Origin: Bacteroidales bacterium
GTDB lineage: Bacteria; Bacteroidota; Bacteroidia; Bacteroidales; Muribaculaceae
Direction: 5' to 3'
Length of the DNA stretch: 31,930 bases
NCBI GenBank assembly: GCA_900755985.1
Contig: CAAEIL010000303.1
Location: forward strand, 1-31,930
Of the stretch, positions 15,132-22,300 are shown one piece after another. Within the stretch, counting starts at the first letter, position 1; each line of letters starts with the position of its first letter. The notes under the pieces were generated by a model. The model did not search any database, was not told where the DNA came from, and saw only the letters and a program-made list of their open reading frames with translations. The position numbers and the translations under genes are program-made.

Positions 15132-16760
15132 TTATAATCTGTAGGTCAGCATCAAGTGAAAGCCAAGCTGTTTGCTATTTACAATCGGGCTGGTTATTGT
15201 TGTATTCCCTAAACGTATTGACATATCGGTATATTCCGTTCTTCTCGAATAGAAATCAATGCCGCCGGTCAGAAAAAGACGTTTCCACAAACGATAATTT
15301 ACAGATGCTTCAAGATGATTGAACGATGAATGGGAGGCGTCTCCCTGAACATCCACTGGCTTTCCTTCGGGGGTCAACGACCAGTCGTAGTTCGCATCAT
15401 AACCACTCCATGTGTATATTTTGTAAAACTGGTTTGCAATCTTGACAGATATTCTGTCATCCGATAATGCCCAGTTCAAGCCGGCCTTGACCGAAAATCC
15501 GGATCCCCAGTTGTAATTGCGGTGATAATCCCTGTAAAAGTCGGTCAGTACGCCTGCAAGGATGACGCCGTTCAGATGCAAATATCCGTCTAACGACATC
15601 AGCTTTGACGGGGTATATCTGAACATGGCTCCTCCGCCGACAGATGCGGGAGTTCCCATTTTATATGGCACGGAACAAGGGAAATATAGGGCATTTCTTT
15701 CCGGGCGTATAGTGTCGGAGTCAAAATAATCGAAATGCTGATATAGTCCTACGTTGAGGCTGACATTCTTTTTGTCGAGTATTTCTTTTGAAAGTAGTCG
15801 CCCCATAATCTCCACACGGCTCAGAATCGGCTGCGACTTTATGCCTTGCAATTCCATCAGGAAAGAGAAGTAATCGTAGGGAGCTTTTGTAGTTTCCGCA
15901 AATCTGTCGCCATACTCTATATTGATTTCCGCGACAGCTCCGGCTCGGCTACCTTCATCGTTTTCAATAAGAGACAGGTATCTGCCGCCCAGTGACAACT
16001 CCACACTGATTGGAGGTATCCCGAACCTGCGTCCGGATGTGGTGCGTTTTTTCCATGCCGCGCCGGTGACAATTCGGTTGATTCCTTTCATGGGGTCAAC
16101 AAGGAATGCTGCTAACTCACGACCGAAACGCTCGCCTCCAGTGCTTCGGTCGTCGAGGATAAGGTCGGACGTACGGTAAAGCACTTCGCCAAGCGCCGCG
16201 CCGCCTATCGGAGTGGCTATTATGTCATTTGTAGAGGGGTATTCACACTCCATAAACATCTCCCACATGGCACTTCCGCCGATGGCGAACAGCTCCGACT
16301 GCCAGAAATTGAAACCATTGGAGCGTCCGGCATTGAAAAATATAGAGCCGTTGTAGGGATGGTCAAACATATTGGTGTGCAAATGGTCATCGTCCCATTC
16401 AAAACCATGCCTGAAATTCTCTTTGATGGTATTCCATGAAATATAGGCATAATGTCCTTTCAGCACATAGCGGTCGAAGGCCCAAAGGCCTATATTGAAG
16501 CCCACGGTCTCTGCGCCTGCCCTCCAGAACGCCTTATGTTCGTGCATACGCACATCGGCGCTGTCAGGTAATACCGGAGTCGAGACTATATGCCGATACG
16601 GTGCATATTTCTCTACGGATACCGGTTTGTTGTCTTCAGAACATGTGTAGATGTCATTTGAACATTGACTATCCGATGTTATCGGCATTTGCGAATAAGC
16701 AACAACTGTCGATAACATAAACATAATTATTGAGGATATGAACTTATTTATATTTTGCAT
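15132..16760 (-). CDS. DUF3943 family outer-membrane-type protein
   Basis: The product is 542 aa with a signal peptide (MQNINKFISSIIMFMLSTVVAYSQ). Residues about 70-240 with FWRAGAETVGFNIGLWAFDRY, FNAGRSNGFNFWQSELFA and GGAALGEVLYRTSDLILDD are typical DUF3943. The C-terminal half is a series of alternating polar and aromatic strands ending in LMLTYRL, a C-terminal aromatic-type pattern of outer-membrane beta-barrels. Function is unknown; outer-membrane location is inferred. It lies 22 nt downstream of the second Xre gene on the same strand, so it is cargo of the element and probably part of that operon. Confidence 0.8.
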   Translation of the reverse strand: MQNINKFISSIIMFMLSTVVAYSQMPITSDSQCSNDIYTCSEDNKPVSVEKYAPYRHIVSTPVLPDSADVRMHEHKAFWRAGAETVGFNIGLWAFDRYVLKGHYAYISWNTIKENFRHGFEWDDDHLHTNMFDHPYNGSIFFNAGRSNGFNFWQSELFAIGGSAMWEMFMECEYPSTNDIIATPIGGAALGEVLYRTSDLILDDRSTGGERFGRELAAFLVDPMKGINRIVTGAAWKKRTTSGRRFGIPPISVELSLGGRYLSLIENDEGSRAGAVAEINIEYGDRFAETTKAPYDYFSFLMELQGIKSQPILSRVEIMGRLLSKEILDKKNVSLNVGLYQHFDYFDSDTIRPERNALYFPCSVPYKMGTPASVGGGAMFRYTPSKLMSLDGYLHLNGVILAGVLTDFYRDYHRNYNWGSGFSVKAGLNWALSDDRISVKIANQFYKIYTWSGYDANYDWSLTPEGKPVDVQGDASHSSFNHLEASVNYRLWKRLFLTGGIDFYSRRTEYTDMSIRLGNTTITSPIVNSKQLGFHLMLTYRL

Positions 16761-16765
16761 TATAG

Positions 16766-16775
16766 TAATCGATTA
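16766..16775. promoter_or_regulatory. Palindrome between Xre gene and DUF3943 gene
   Basis: TAATCGATTA is a perfect 10-bp palindrome in the 22-nt gap between the two genes. It could be an operator for one of the two Xre proteins, but it is short and AT-rich, so chance is possible. Confidence 0.25.
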
Positions 16776-16782
16776 TAGATGT

Positions 16783-17100
16783 TCATAACATTGCAAAACA
16801 AGTTATGCCGAGCTTATCCTCAATATTGGCTACACTCTTGAAACTAAGGTTTTCGGTACCTGACAGCAACTTGCTTACATATTGCGGGCCTACGCTGAGA
16901 CGGGCGGCGAGGTCAGCTCTTTTAAGACCGTTGTCCTGCATATAGCCAATAAGAGTTACGGCAAGCTGACGCGACCAGCGGAGCCAACCTGCATTTTCCT
17001 TTCGCCATGCGGCTTCTTCTGCAAACCGCGAGGGGGTATCACTCTGATGTTCCTCCAAAAATTTAATTGCCTTGCTTGCCATACTACTATTCATAGCCAA
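16783..17100 (-). CDS. Xre-family HTH protein, second antitoxin-like gene
   Basis: The product is up to 105 aa from 17100; the internal ATG at MNSSM is also possible. The C-terminal half (TLIGYMQDNGLKRADLAARLSVGPQYVSKLLSGTENLSFKSVANIEDKLG) is a clear Xre-type helix-turn-helix. The N-terminal half, with WRKENAGWLRWSRQLA, is polar and helical. It starts two bases after the stop of the preceding Xre gene, so the two are translated together. It may be a second antitoxin or a regulator of the operon; I do not know which. Confidence 0.8.
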   Translation of the reverse strand: MAMNSSMASKAIKFLEEHQSDTPSRFAEEAAWRKENAGWLRWSRQLAVTLIGYMQDNGLKRADLAARLSVGPQYVSKLLSGTENLSFKSVANIEDKLGITCFAML

Positions 17101-17102
17101 TT

Positions 17103-17369
17103 TTAACCGACCGTAATAATCGGCTGTCCAAAGAAGGATGAAAGCATTGCGAGCGTAGCGATGGTGAAGTTATGCTGACCGCTCAGCCATTTTGTGATTT
17201 CGCTCGGACGGCGTCCGAGTGCATCGGCAAACTGTTTCTTCGATAAGCCACGTTGCCGCATAAGGACATCAATGCGGTCGGATATTTCAAAAGAGAGGTC
17301 GACTTCTGCCTGAACGTTTGCCGGAATTGGACCGAGCATCTCTTCGAGTGTCTTAGAAGTACGCTTCAT
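17103..17369 (-). CDS. Xre-family HTH antitoxin (HigA-like)
   Basis: This 88-aa protein has an N-terminal segment KTLEEMLGPIPANVQAEVDL and a C-terminal Xre HTH (LMRQRGLSKKQFADALGRRPSEITKWLSGQHNFTIATLAML). Its ATG overlaps the stop of the toxin-like gene by 4 bases. The order toxin first, antitoxin second, is that of HigBA-type systems. It is expected to bind and neutralise the upstream product and repress the operon; that is inferred from family and position. Confidence 0.85.
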   Translation of the reverse strand: MKRTSKTLEEMLGPIPANVQAEVDLSFEISDRIDVLMRQRGLSKKQFADALGRRPSEITKWLSGQHNFTIATLAMLSSFFGQPIITVG

Positions 17370-17842
17370 AGCTCAAATATATTGTCGGTTTCTATTGTCG
17401 ATTCTGTAATATTCACGTTGCCGTTGGCTACTTCCTGTCTGAGTAGTTTCTCGAATTTTTGCAAGGTCATCACATATCCATTAAGGAGAGTGTCGTCTTC
17501 ATATCGCTGAGATGTTTTCACTCCTCCATTACCCAATACGAGTATCTTATCTGATAACCGCAGACAGTAAAGACGCAATTTTGAGGAAGTCACCGGCAGC
17601 GCGACGACAGAATCATTCATCTTACCCTCCGGGCGGAAATAACGTTCCAACGCACCTGTCTTGGCTATACGTTTGATAAATGCGGCAATACGTGAGAAAT
17701 CCTCACTGTACTCGGCATCTTCTCTGAATTTGGTTACAAATTTTTCAAATTCAGATTCGACATCACGAAGAAACTGTAACGTATAGATTGTGCAGTTCTC
17801 GCCGTCTTGGATAAGATATAATTCCACTTCGCTCATGGGCAT
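17366..17842 (-). CDS. RelE/HigB-like putative toxin
   Basis: The ATG at 17842 gives 158 aa (MPMSEVELYLIQDG); one at 17836 gives 156. A longer frame to 17890 starts upstream of a good -7 box at 17868-17875 and is not used. The middle and end (GALERYFRPEGKMND, then KLRLYCLRLSDKILVLGNGGVK) resemble the core strands of RelE/ParE-fold toxins, larger than the usual 90-110 aa. Such toxins usually cleave mRNA on ribosomes; catalytic residues cannot be assigned here. It is coupled to the Xre gene by a 4-base overlap. Confidence 0.7.
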   Translation of the reverse strand: MPMSEVELYLIQDGENCTIYTLQFLRDVESEFEKFVTKFREDAEYSEDFSRIAAFIKRIAKTGALERYFRPEGKMNDSVVALPVTSSKLRLYCLRLSDKILVLGNGGVKTSQRYEDDTLLNGYVMTLQKFEKLLRQEVANGNVNITESTIETDNIFEL

Positions 17843-17867
17843 GTATATTGGCTTTGATATTATAACG

Positions 17868-17875
17868 CAAAGGTA
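17868..17875 (-). promoter_or_regulatory. Candidate -7 box of the toxin operon
   Basis: TACCTTTG on the minus strand matches the -7 consensus and lies 25 bp before the toxin ATG at 17842. No exact TTTG is found 19-21 nt further up; the closest is CTTT at about 17893-17896. Transcription would cover toxin, both Xre genes and the DUF3943 gene. Confidence 0.5.
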
Positions 17876-17932
17876 CAACAAATATTTCACTTAAAGATGA
17901 AATATACATGAATTATTTTTCAAGTCATAATG

Positions 17933-19336
17933 CTATTCGACATCCGGCAGTACATTCAGCTGCTTGTCAACCTTATATTGAGGCTGATTAAAGGCGGCAC
18001 AGAGGAGCACGAAGAGGTCATGAAGTTCAAGCATTGAATAGTGTTCAACGGCACTACTGCCTACTTCATGCAGCCCTGTGGCGTACATATTTACCTGCGC
18101 TTTGTTGGCGATGTCTATGTGAGTCTTACGGCACAGTTTGCTACTGCCGACTGAGTGTAGTGGCACTCGGTTCATTGTGCCTGTCGCCTCATCATACTGA
18201 TTAACCAATCGGTCAATCTTACAATACTCAAGGAGCTTCTTAATCTTGGCGTTGTATCCGCTCTTGCCGGAGGCATATTTGAGAACACCAAATTTGAAAC
18301 CGGAGCGTTTGACGATTTCCAACGCAAACAGCATCAACGGAGTTTTCTTCTCTCGTCGGTCATTCTGCGTCTTCATTGTTTTCTTGGGGAGATATTGAAC
18401 GTAGGGAATGCCGTCATCGGTAACGGCCACGTTCGACATCGATAACTTCATGAAATCTCCGATACGACAACCGAGAGCGCACTGAAGAAGAAAAGCATCT
18501 TTGGTTTCCTTCAGGCTGTCGGGTACATCCGCTACCATTATCTGCTGAACTTCCTCATAGCGGAGGAAGAAAGGGTCATCATATTGTTCTCTCAGAGCCT
18601 CGTTCCTTCGTTTCTTGGTGAGACGCCTAAACGGAGATTTTAGAATCTCGTCATTTTCCTCCAGTTCATTGAAGAAAGCCTGCAATGCCCGGAGTTTCGC
18701 CGATGCCGTGTTGATACTCGCCTGCTTGGTCGGTATGGAGATCTTTTGCAGGCTTCCATATATCGCCTTATGCTTATCGACATACTTGTATTCGTTGATT
18801 ACGAACTCCCGGAAAGCCAATATATCTTCCGGTGTGAATTGTTCCGGAGTATAGCGCGATTTCTTGAAGATGATAAGATAACGTGAGAGCTTATCCCATA
18901 CAATCTTGTAAATCTTGGCTCTGCCCTCACTGACGGTGCCGTATGTTTTCAGACCGTCAATGTATCGGTCGAAGCGTGCCAGCAGAGTTTCGGCTTCCTC
19001 AGTCCTTACTACTTTATACTTCTCCGGATTGAGAACCATGTCTATCCTTGCCTTAAAGTCGGTAGTGTCAAATTCGGGACATCCCTCTTTCAGTTGCTTA
19101 TAGGCTTCGTGCATCGCATCAATCTCGCGTGTAATAGCGAGACGCAATTCTTCGTTATAAAGGCTGACACGAGGTTTTAGTGAGCCATCCATATCGAACT
19201 TCTTCAGATCGGCGAGGTCTGCCTTAATACTGCTCTTGTGAAAGAGCTGGACTTCTCGACCCTCCGTAAGCCGGAAGCGAAGTCTTATTTTACCGCTCGT
19301 CTTGGTCGTGCGGAGGTAGAGAGTTATTCTTTCCAT
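17933..19336 (-). CDS. Tyrosine integrase of the element
   Basis: This 467-aa site-specific recombinase inserts the element at tRNA-Gln. Residues 1-110 are an arm-binding-type N-terminal region, about 110-230 a core-binding SAM-like domain, and 260-450 the catalytic domain. Visible active-site residues are Arg291 (GCRIGDF), Arg403 (LCRKTH), His423 (GLHEVGS) and Tyr433 (VEHYSML). The position of the first His of HxxR holds Lys400. The C-terminus ending AAFNQPQYKVDKQLNV is like that of Bacteroides mobilizable-element integrases. It lies 167 bp from attR and reads inward; arm-site candidates overlap its promoter region. Confidence 0.93.
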   Translation of the reverse strand: MERITLYLRTTKTSGKIRLRFRLTEGREVQLFHKSSIKADLADLKKFDMDGSLKPRVSLYNEELRLAITREIDAMHEAYKQLKEGCPEFDTTDFKARIDMVLNPEKYKVVRTEEAETLLARFDRYIDGLKTYGTVSEGRAKIYKIVWDKLSRYLIIFKKSRYTPEQFTPEDILAFREFVINEYKYVDKHKAIYGSLQKISIPTKQASINTASAKLRALQAFFNELEENDEILKSPFRRLTKKRRNEALREQYDDPFFLRYEEVQQIMVADVPDSLKETKDAFLLQCALGCRIGDFMKLSMSNVAVTDDGIPYVQYLPKKTMKTQNDRREKKTPLMLFALEIVKRSGFKFGVLKYASGKSGYNAKIKKLLEYCKIDRLVNQYDEATGTMNRVPLHSVGSSKLCRKTHIDIANKAQVNMYATGLHEVGSSAVEHYSMLELHDLFVLLCAAFNQPQYKVDKQLNVLPDVE

Positions 19337-19341
19337 AGGTG

Positions 19342-19390
19342 GTTGTGCATTTCAAAATATCGTTGTGCAAGTATAACATTTTTGCACAAC
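19342..19390. repeat. Candidate integrase arm sites (right)
   Basis: GTTGTGCA occurs at 19342-19349 and 19362-19369 (20 bp apart) and the inverse TGCACAAC at 19383-19390. The same core is tandemly repeated near attL (9930-9951). All lie between the integrase start codon and attR, so occupancy by integrase would also cover its own promoter. Confidence 0.6.
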
Positions 19391-19503
19391 CAAAAGTGCG
19401 TTGAATTAAATTCCTATGGATTTATTAACATTCAAAATAGTTGTAATACGCTGATTTTCATTGATAATCATATTCAAATTCGTTTACAGCCGTATATAAT
19501 TCT

Positions 19504-19524
19504 GAATCCTTCCAAGGCAACAAA
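19504..19524 (+). repeat. attR, right 21-bp direct repeat
   Basis: This is identical to 9858-9878. It carries the same tRNA 3' fragment but no tRNA body, so it is the displaced original chromosomal end of tRNA-Gln. Confidence 0.9.
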
Positions 19525-19559
19525 AGGAGAATTGAAATTAAACCTTCAGTTCTCCTTTT
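19522..19559 (+). terminator. Displaced original tRNA-Gln terminator
   Basis: AAAAGGAGAA (19522-19531) pairs with TTCTCCTTTT (19550-19559), extended by TGAA / TTCA after one mismatch, and is followed by a T. It overlaps the last bases of attR. Before integration it would have lain directly after tRNA-Gln. Confidence 0.75.
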
Positions 19560-19742
19560 TAGTTATGCACTTGGATAGTTTTACATGTGGTTATCAGATA
19601 GTTCCGCATAAGGGAGTAAGTGAAGTACACGGTTGAATTGTTAAATAACCGGTCAGTACTATTCGACAACAGATGCAAAATACGAGTTTGGTGCAAAACC
19701 AGATTGATTTGTTAAAAGTCATCGCGAGACTATACGGGCAAC

Positions 19743-20816
19743 TTATTTTTCAGGTAAGCTGAAAAGGGGCTGGAATCCGGGGCTGCGAACCATGTCTTTG
19801 ATGACGTTGCCTATGTAGTTCTTCTTCTGATTGATAATGTCGAGCTTCATGATGGGCGAGCCGGGCGTCAGCATGAATTCGTCCAGATTGACCCACATTA
19901 TCGAGGGATTTAGCGTTGTTCCGTAATAATAAGTCAAGCGACCCTGATCGGCGACCGAACGCCATCGTGTCGATGATATTTCAGGATTGTCCGGCAGCGA
20001 AATACCTACAGGCACCGAACAGTTGAAGATAACACCGAAGACCCCGGCAAGAGCCATGGCATGGTCTGCATTTTTGGGTACGGCATTGATATAGAACGAA
20101 GCCCGGGCAAAGCGGTCGTACGAGCGATTGGTGCCCGGCAGCATATTCATGCCGCCTACCTGTTGCCAATATTCGTTGACAGCAAGTTGACGGTCGTATG
20201 GAGGGGCATTTGTAAGCACCTGATATTCCTTACCTTCGTGTATTGATATTTTGCCGTCAAGATACTCGACAATGGCCGAGTTGCCACTTAGGTCAGAGAT
20301 TGCCATGTGCAGTGTCGCAACCGACCCTCCGGGCATTGGCGGAGCATCGATACGGAAAACATCCTTGCTGAGGCTCTGTACAGCTTCGCTGACAGTAGCA
20401 AAATTGTCAAGTACATATTGTGCCCACAACGATGATGACATCAGCAGACGGTTATCGGGCGTTCCGTCGGTATAGGTGTAGGATGTTCCGGGAAGATAGA
20501 GCAGATTCACAACGAGGCCTTTCTCATTCATACCTTCGTTGACACCGAGGTCATAACCTACATTCGAAACCGAGCCGTACTTCGAAATCCAGTTTAGCGT
20601 ATTGGTCCCTTTGTCGCTGCGTCGCGCGATTCCGCGCGGAAAGACATAGAGGTTAGACGGGATATCCTCTTTCCAGTCGAGTGTGCGGCCTGTGATGACG
20701 TTATCTTTGCCGTCGCCAATATAGACGACACGCGTGCATGCTCGGCTGCGAGGCGCAAATTCAATAGCGCATAATGCGAGCAGAACTAAAGTAAGAGATT
20801 TTTTGGGCACATTCAT
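19743..20816 (-). CDS. Secreted choloylglycine hydrolase family amidase
   Basis: This 357-aa Ntn-hydrolase belongs to the family that includes bile salt hydrolase and penicillin V acylase. The signal peptide ends SRA before Cys27, which becomes the N-terminal nucleophile. Other family residues visible are Arg44 and Asp47 (GRTLDW), Asn203 (LTNAPPY) and Arg235 in SYDRFARA. It acts on linear amide bonds; the actual substrate (conjugated bile acid or another acyl amide) cannot be told from the sequence. The predicted location is periplasmic or outer surface. The gene ends about 220 bp from attR and is divergent from the T9SS cargo gene. The gap 19560-19742 shows no gene. Confidence 0.88.
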   Translation of the reverse strand: MNVPKKSLTLVLLALCAIEFAPRSRACTRVVYIGDGKDNVITGRTLDWKEDIPSNLYVFPRGIARRSDKGTNTLNWISKYGSVSNVGYDLGVNEGMNEKGLVVNLLYLPGTSYTYTDGTPDNRLLMSSSLWAQYVLDNFATVSEAVQSLSKDVFRIDAPPMPGGSVATLHMAISDLSGNSAIVEYLDGKISIHEGKEYQVLTNAPPYDRQLAVNEYWQQVGGMNMLPGTNRSYDRFARASFYINAVPKNADHAMALAGVFGVIFNCSVPVGISLPDNPEISSTRWRSVADQGRLTYYYGTTLNPSIMWVNLDEFMLTPGSPIMKLDIINQKKNYIGNVIKDMVRSPGFQPLFSLPEK

Positions 20817-20929
20817 AGCTTAACAGTTGAAATTTCCTTTTTAGATTGAAACGTCCGCACACTTATTTATGTTCATCAGCAAGGGCAATAATAGGGCCCG
20901 TTGAAACGTTATATAAAAATGAACATAAA

Positions 20930-22255
20930 ATGACACTTCCAATGCGCCCAATAATAAGTACACTGTTTGTCTTAGTTTCGCTGACTGGATTTGCCCAGCT
21001 TACAATCCTTGGCTCGGCCAACAGCGTCATTACCGTCAGTCCCGAGACATCTACCGGTCTTGACAAGCTCTATGTCGTTGACAATACATCAGGACTGAGT
21101 GCAAGCTATCCGTCAGCCGGAGCGGTATGGTACCGCTTCTCAAACCTCGGAGGCGCATATGCCGAGGAGGTAAAGTCGCGTACCGACGGCAATACTTCTG
21201 TCATCAACCTTTCGGACAAAGATATGGGATATATTGTCGAGGATGGCGGTCGTCGACATTATTACTGGATAGTCAACTATGCCGACCACGAGCTAAGTCT
21301 CAACGGAATAACCGTTTCCACAGAAAGTCAATGCGACCGCACATTGTTTGATGTCTCTGGTAAGGGCGACCGCATAACATATTACAGCATCAATGGCGCG
21401 CCTCACGAACTCTCACGAGAGTTGATACTGAGCTACCGTACGTTATCATTCGACACCGAAGCATTTGTCTGGCACGAGACACAAGCCGAAGAATCATTCG
21501 GTTCGTTGTCAGCCACTATAAATTGTCCCGCTCCGCTGTGCAATACCGAGTTCACTCTTTCAGGCGACAGATTTCTGCGCGCATGGGGCCGTGAACTTTC
21601 GGCAACTACGCCTTCATATTCGACAAGCGCCGTCGAGGCACGCACTCAGGCCGAACAGAAAACCGAAGAATACGACAATCAGCAGACATCGACCGGCAAT
21701 GGGCTCGGTGGCTCGGCGCCATGCGAAATAACATTCACGGCTGCTCCCACAGATGCAGTCGTCTTCCGCGAGTGGCAGTTTTCTCGGACACCCGAGTTCG
21801 AGGATGTCTACGAACGTTACAACGAGGACCAGATTACTCACACTTTTGACGAAAACGGCACGATATATATACGCTACTTCTGCGCCAACGATGCCGGCAA
21901 CTGCGAGTTTGCCGGCGAAACCTACACTGTAGACATCGGTGAGTCGCGTCTTGAATGTCCCAATGCGTTCTCGCCCGCTAATCAGGACGGTGTCAACGAC
22001 GAATGGAAAGTTTCGTATCAGTCGATAGTCTCGTTCGACTGTCACATCTTCAACCGTTGGGGAAAGGAACTGGCACGGCTGACACATCCCTCGCAGGGGT
22101 GGAATGGCAAAGTGGGTGGCAAATTCGTACCTTCCGGCGTATATTTCTATGTCATCGAAGCCAAAGGTGCCGATGGTCGCAAATACAAACTCAGCGGCGA
22201 CATCAACATCATCGGCACCCGCCTCAATTCTACGGGAAACTCTGAAACAGAGTAA
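20930..22255 (+). CDS. Secreted protein with gliding-motility/T9SS C-terminal domain
   Basis: The product is 441 aa from the ATG at 20930, which gives a signal peptide (MTLPMRPIISTLFVLVSLTGFAQ); the open frame extends to 20846, but those residues would precede the signal. The middle is beta-rich with possible Ig-like parts (VWYRFSNLGGAY, AVVFREWQFSRTPEF). The last 95 residues, with CPNAFSPANQDGVNDEWKV, FNRWGKEL, GWNGKVGGK and PSGVYFYVIEAKG, are the type B sorting domain that sends proteins through the type IX system. The passenger function is not recognised. It is 45 nt upstream of the transglycosylase gene. Confidence 0.85.
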   Translation: MTLPMRPIISTLFVLVSLTGFAQLTILGSANSVITVSPETSTGLDKLYVVDNTSGLSASYPSAGAVWYRFSNLGGAYAEEVKSRTDGNTSVINLSDKDMGYIVEDGGRRHYYWIVNYADHELSLNGITVSTESQCDRTLFDVSGKGDRITYYSINGAPHELSRELILSYRTLSFDTEAFVWHETQAEESFGSLSATINCPAPLCNTEFTLSGDRFLRAWGRELSATTPSYSTSAVEARTQAEQKTEEYDNQQTSTGNGLGGSAPCEITFTAAPTDAVVFREWQFSRTPEFEDVYERYNEDQITHTFDENGTIYIRYFCANDAGNCEFAGETYTVDIGESRLECPNAFSPANQDGVNDEWKVSYQSIVSFDCHIFNRWGKELARLTHPSQGWNGKVGGKFVPSGVYFYVIEAKGADGRKYKLSGDINIIGTRLNSTGNSETE

Positions 22256-22300
22256 GCCATTCTCATCCTCTCTGCTCATAACCAAAACCTCCCAAAACAA

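Larger units (their letters stand above)
9858..19524. mobile_element. Integrative mobilizable element in tRNA-Gln
   Basis: A perfect 21-bp direct repeat (9858-9878 and 19504-19524) overlaps the tRNA-Gln 3' end on the left. Between the copies lie a tyrosine integrase, an excisionase-like HTH gene, a DUF3987 ATPase, a MobV relaxase, a toxin-antitoxin-like module and a DUF3943 gene. There are no type IV secretion genes or coupling protein, so the element is mobilizable rather than self-conjugative. The layout (integrase at one end reading inward; HTH, DUF3987 and Mob in the middle) resembles NBU-like elements of Bacteroides. Boundaries follow from the repeat and from the two competing tRNA terminators. 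Confidence 0.9.

Noticed and set aside
17843..17890. Extended start of the toxin at 17890
   Set aside because: The extension contains the -7 box and hydrophobic, low-complexity residues; the start at 17842 lies downstream of the promoter.
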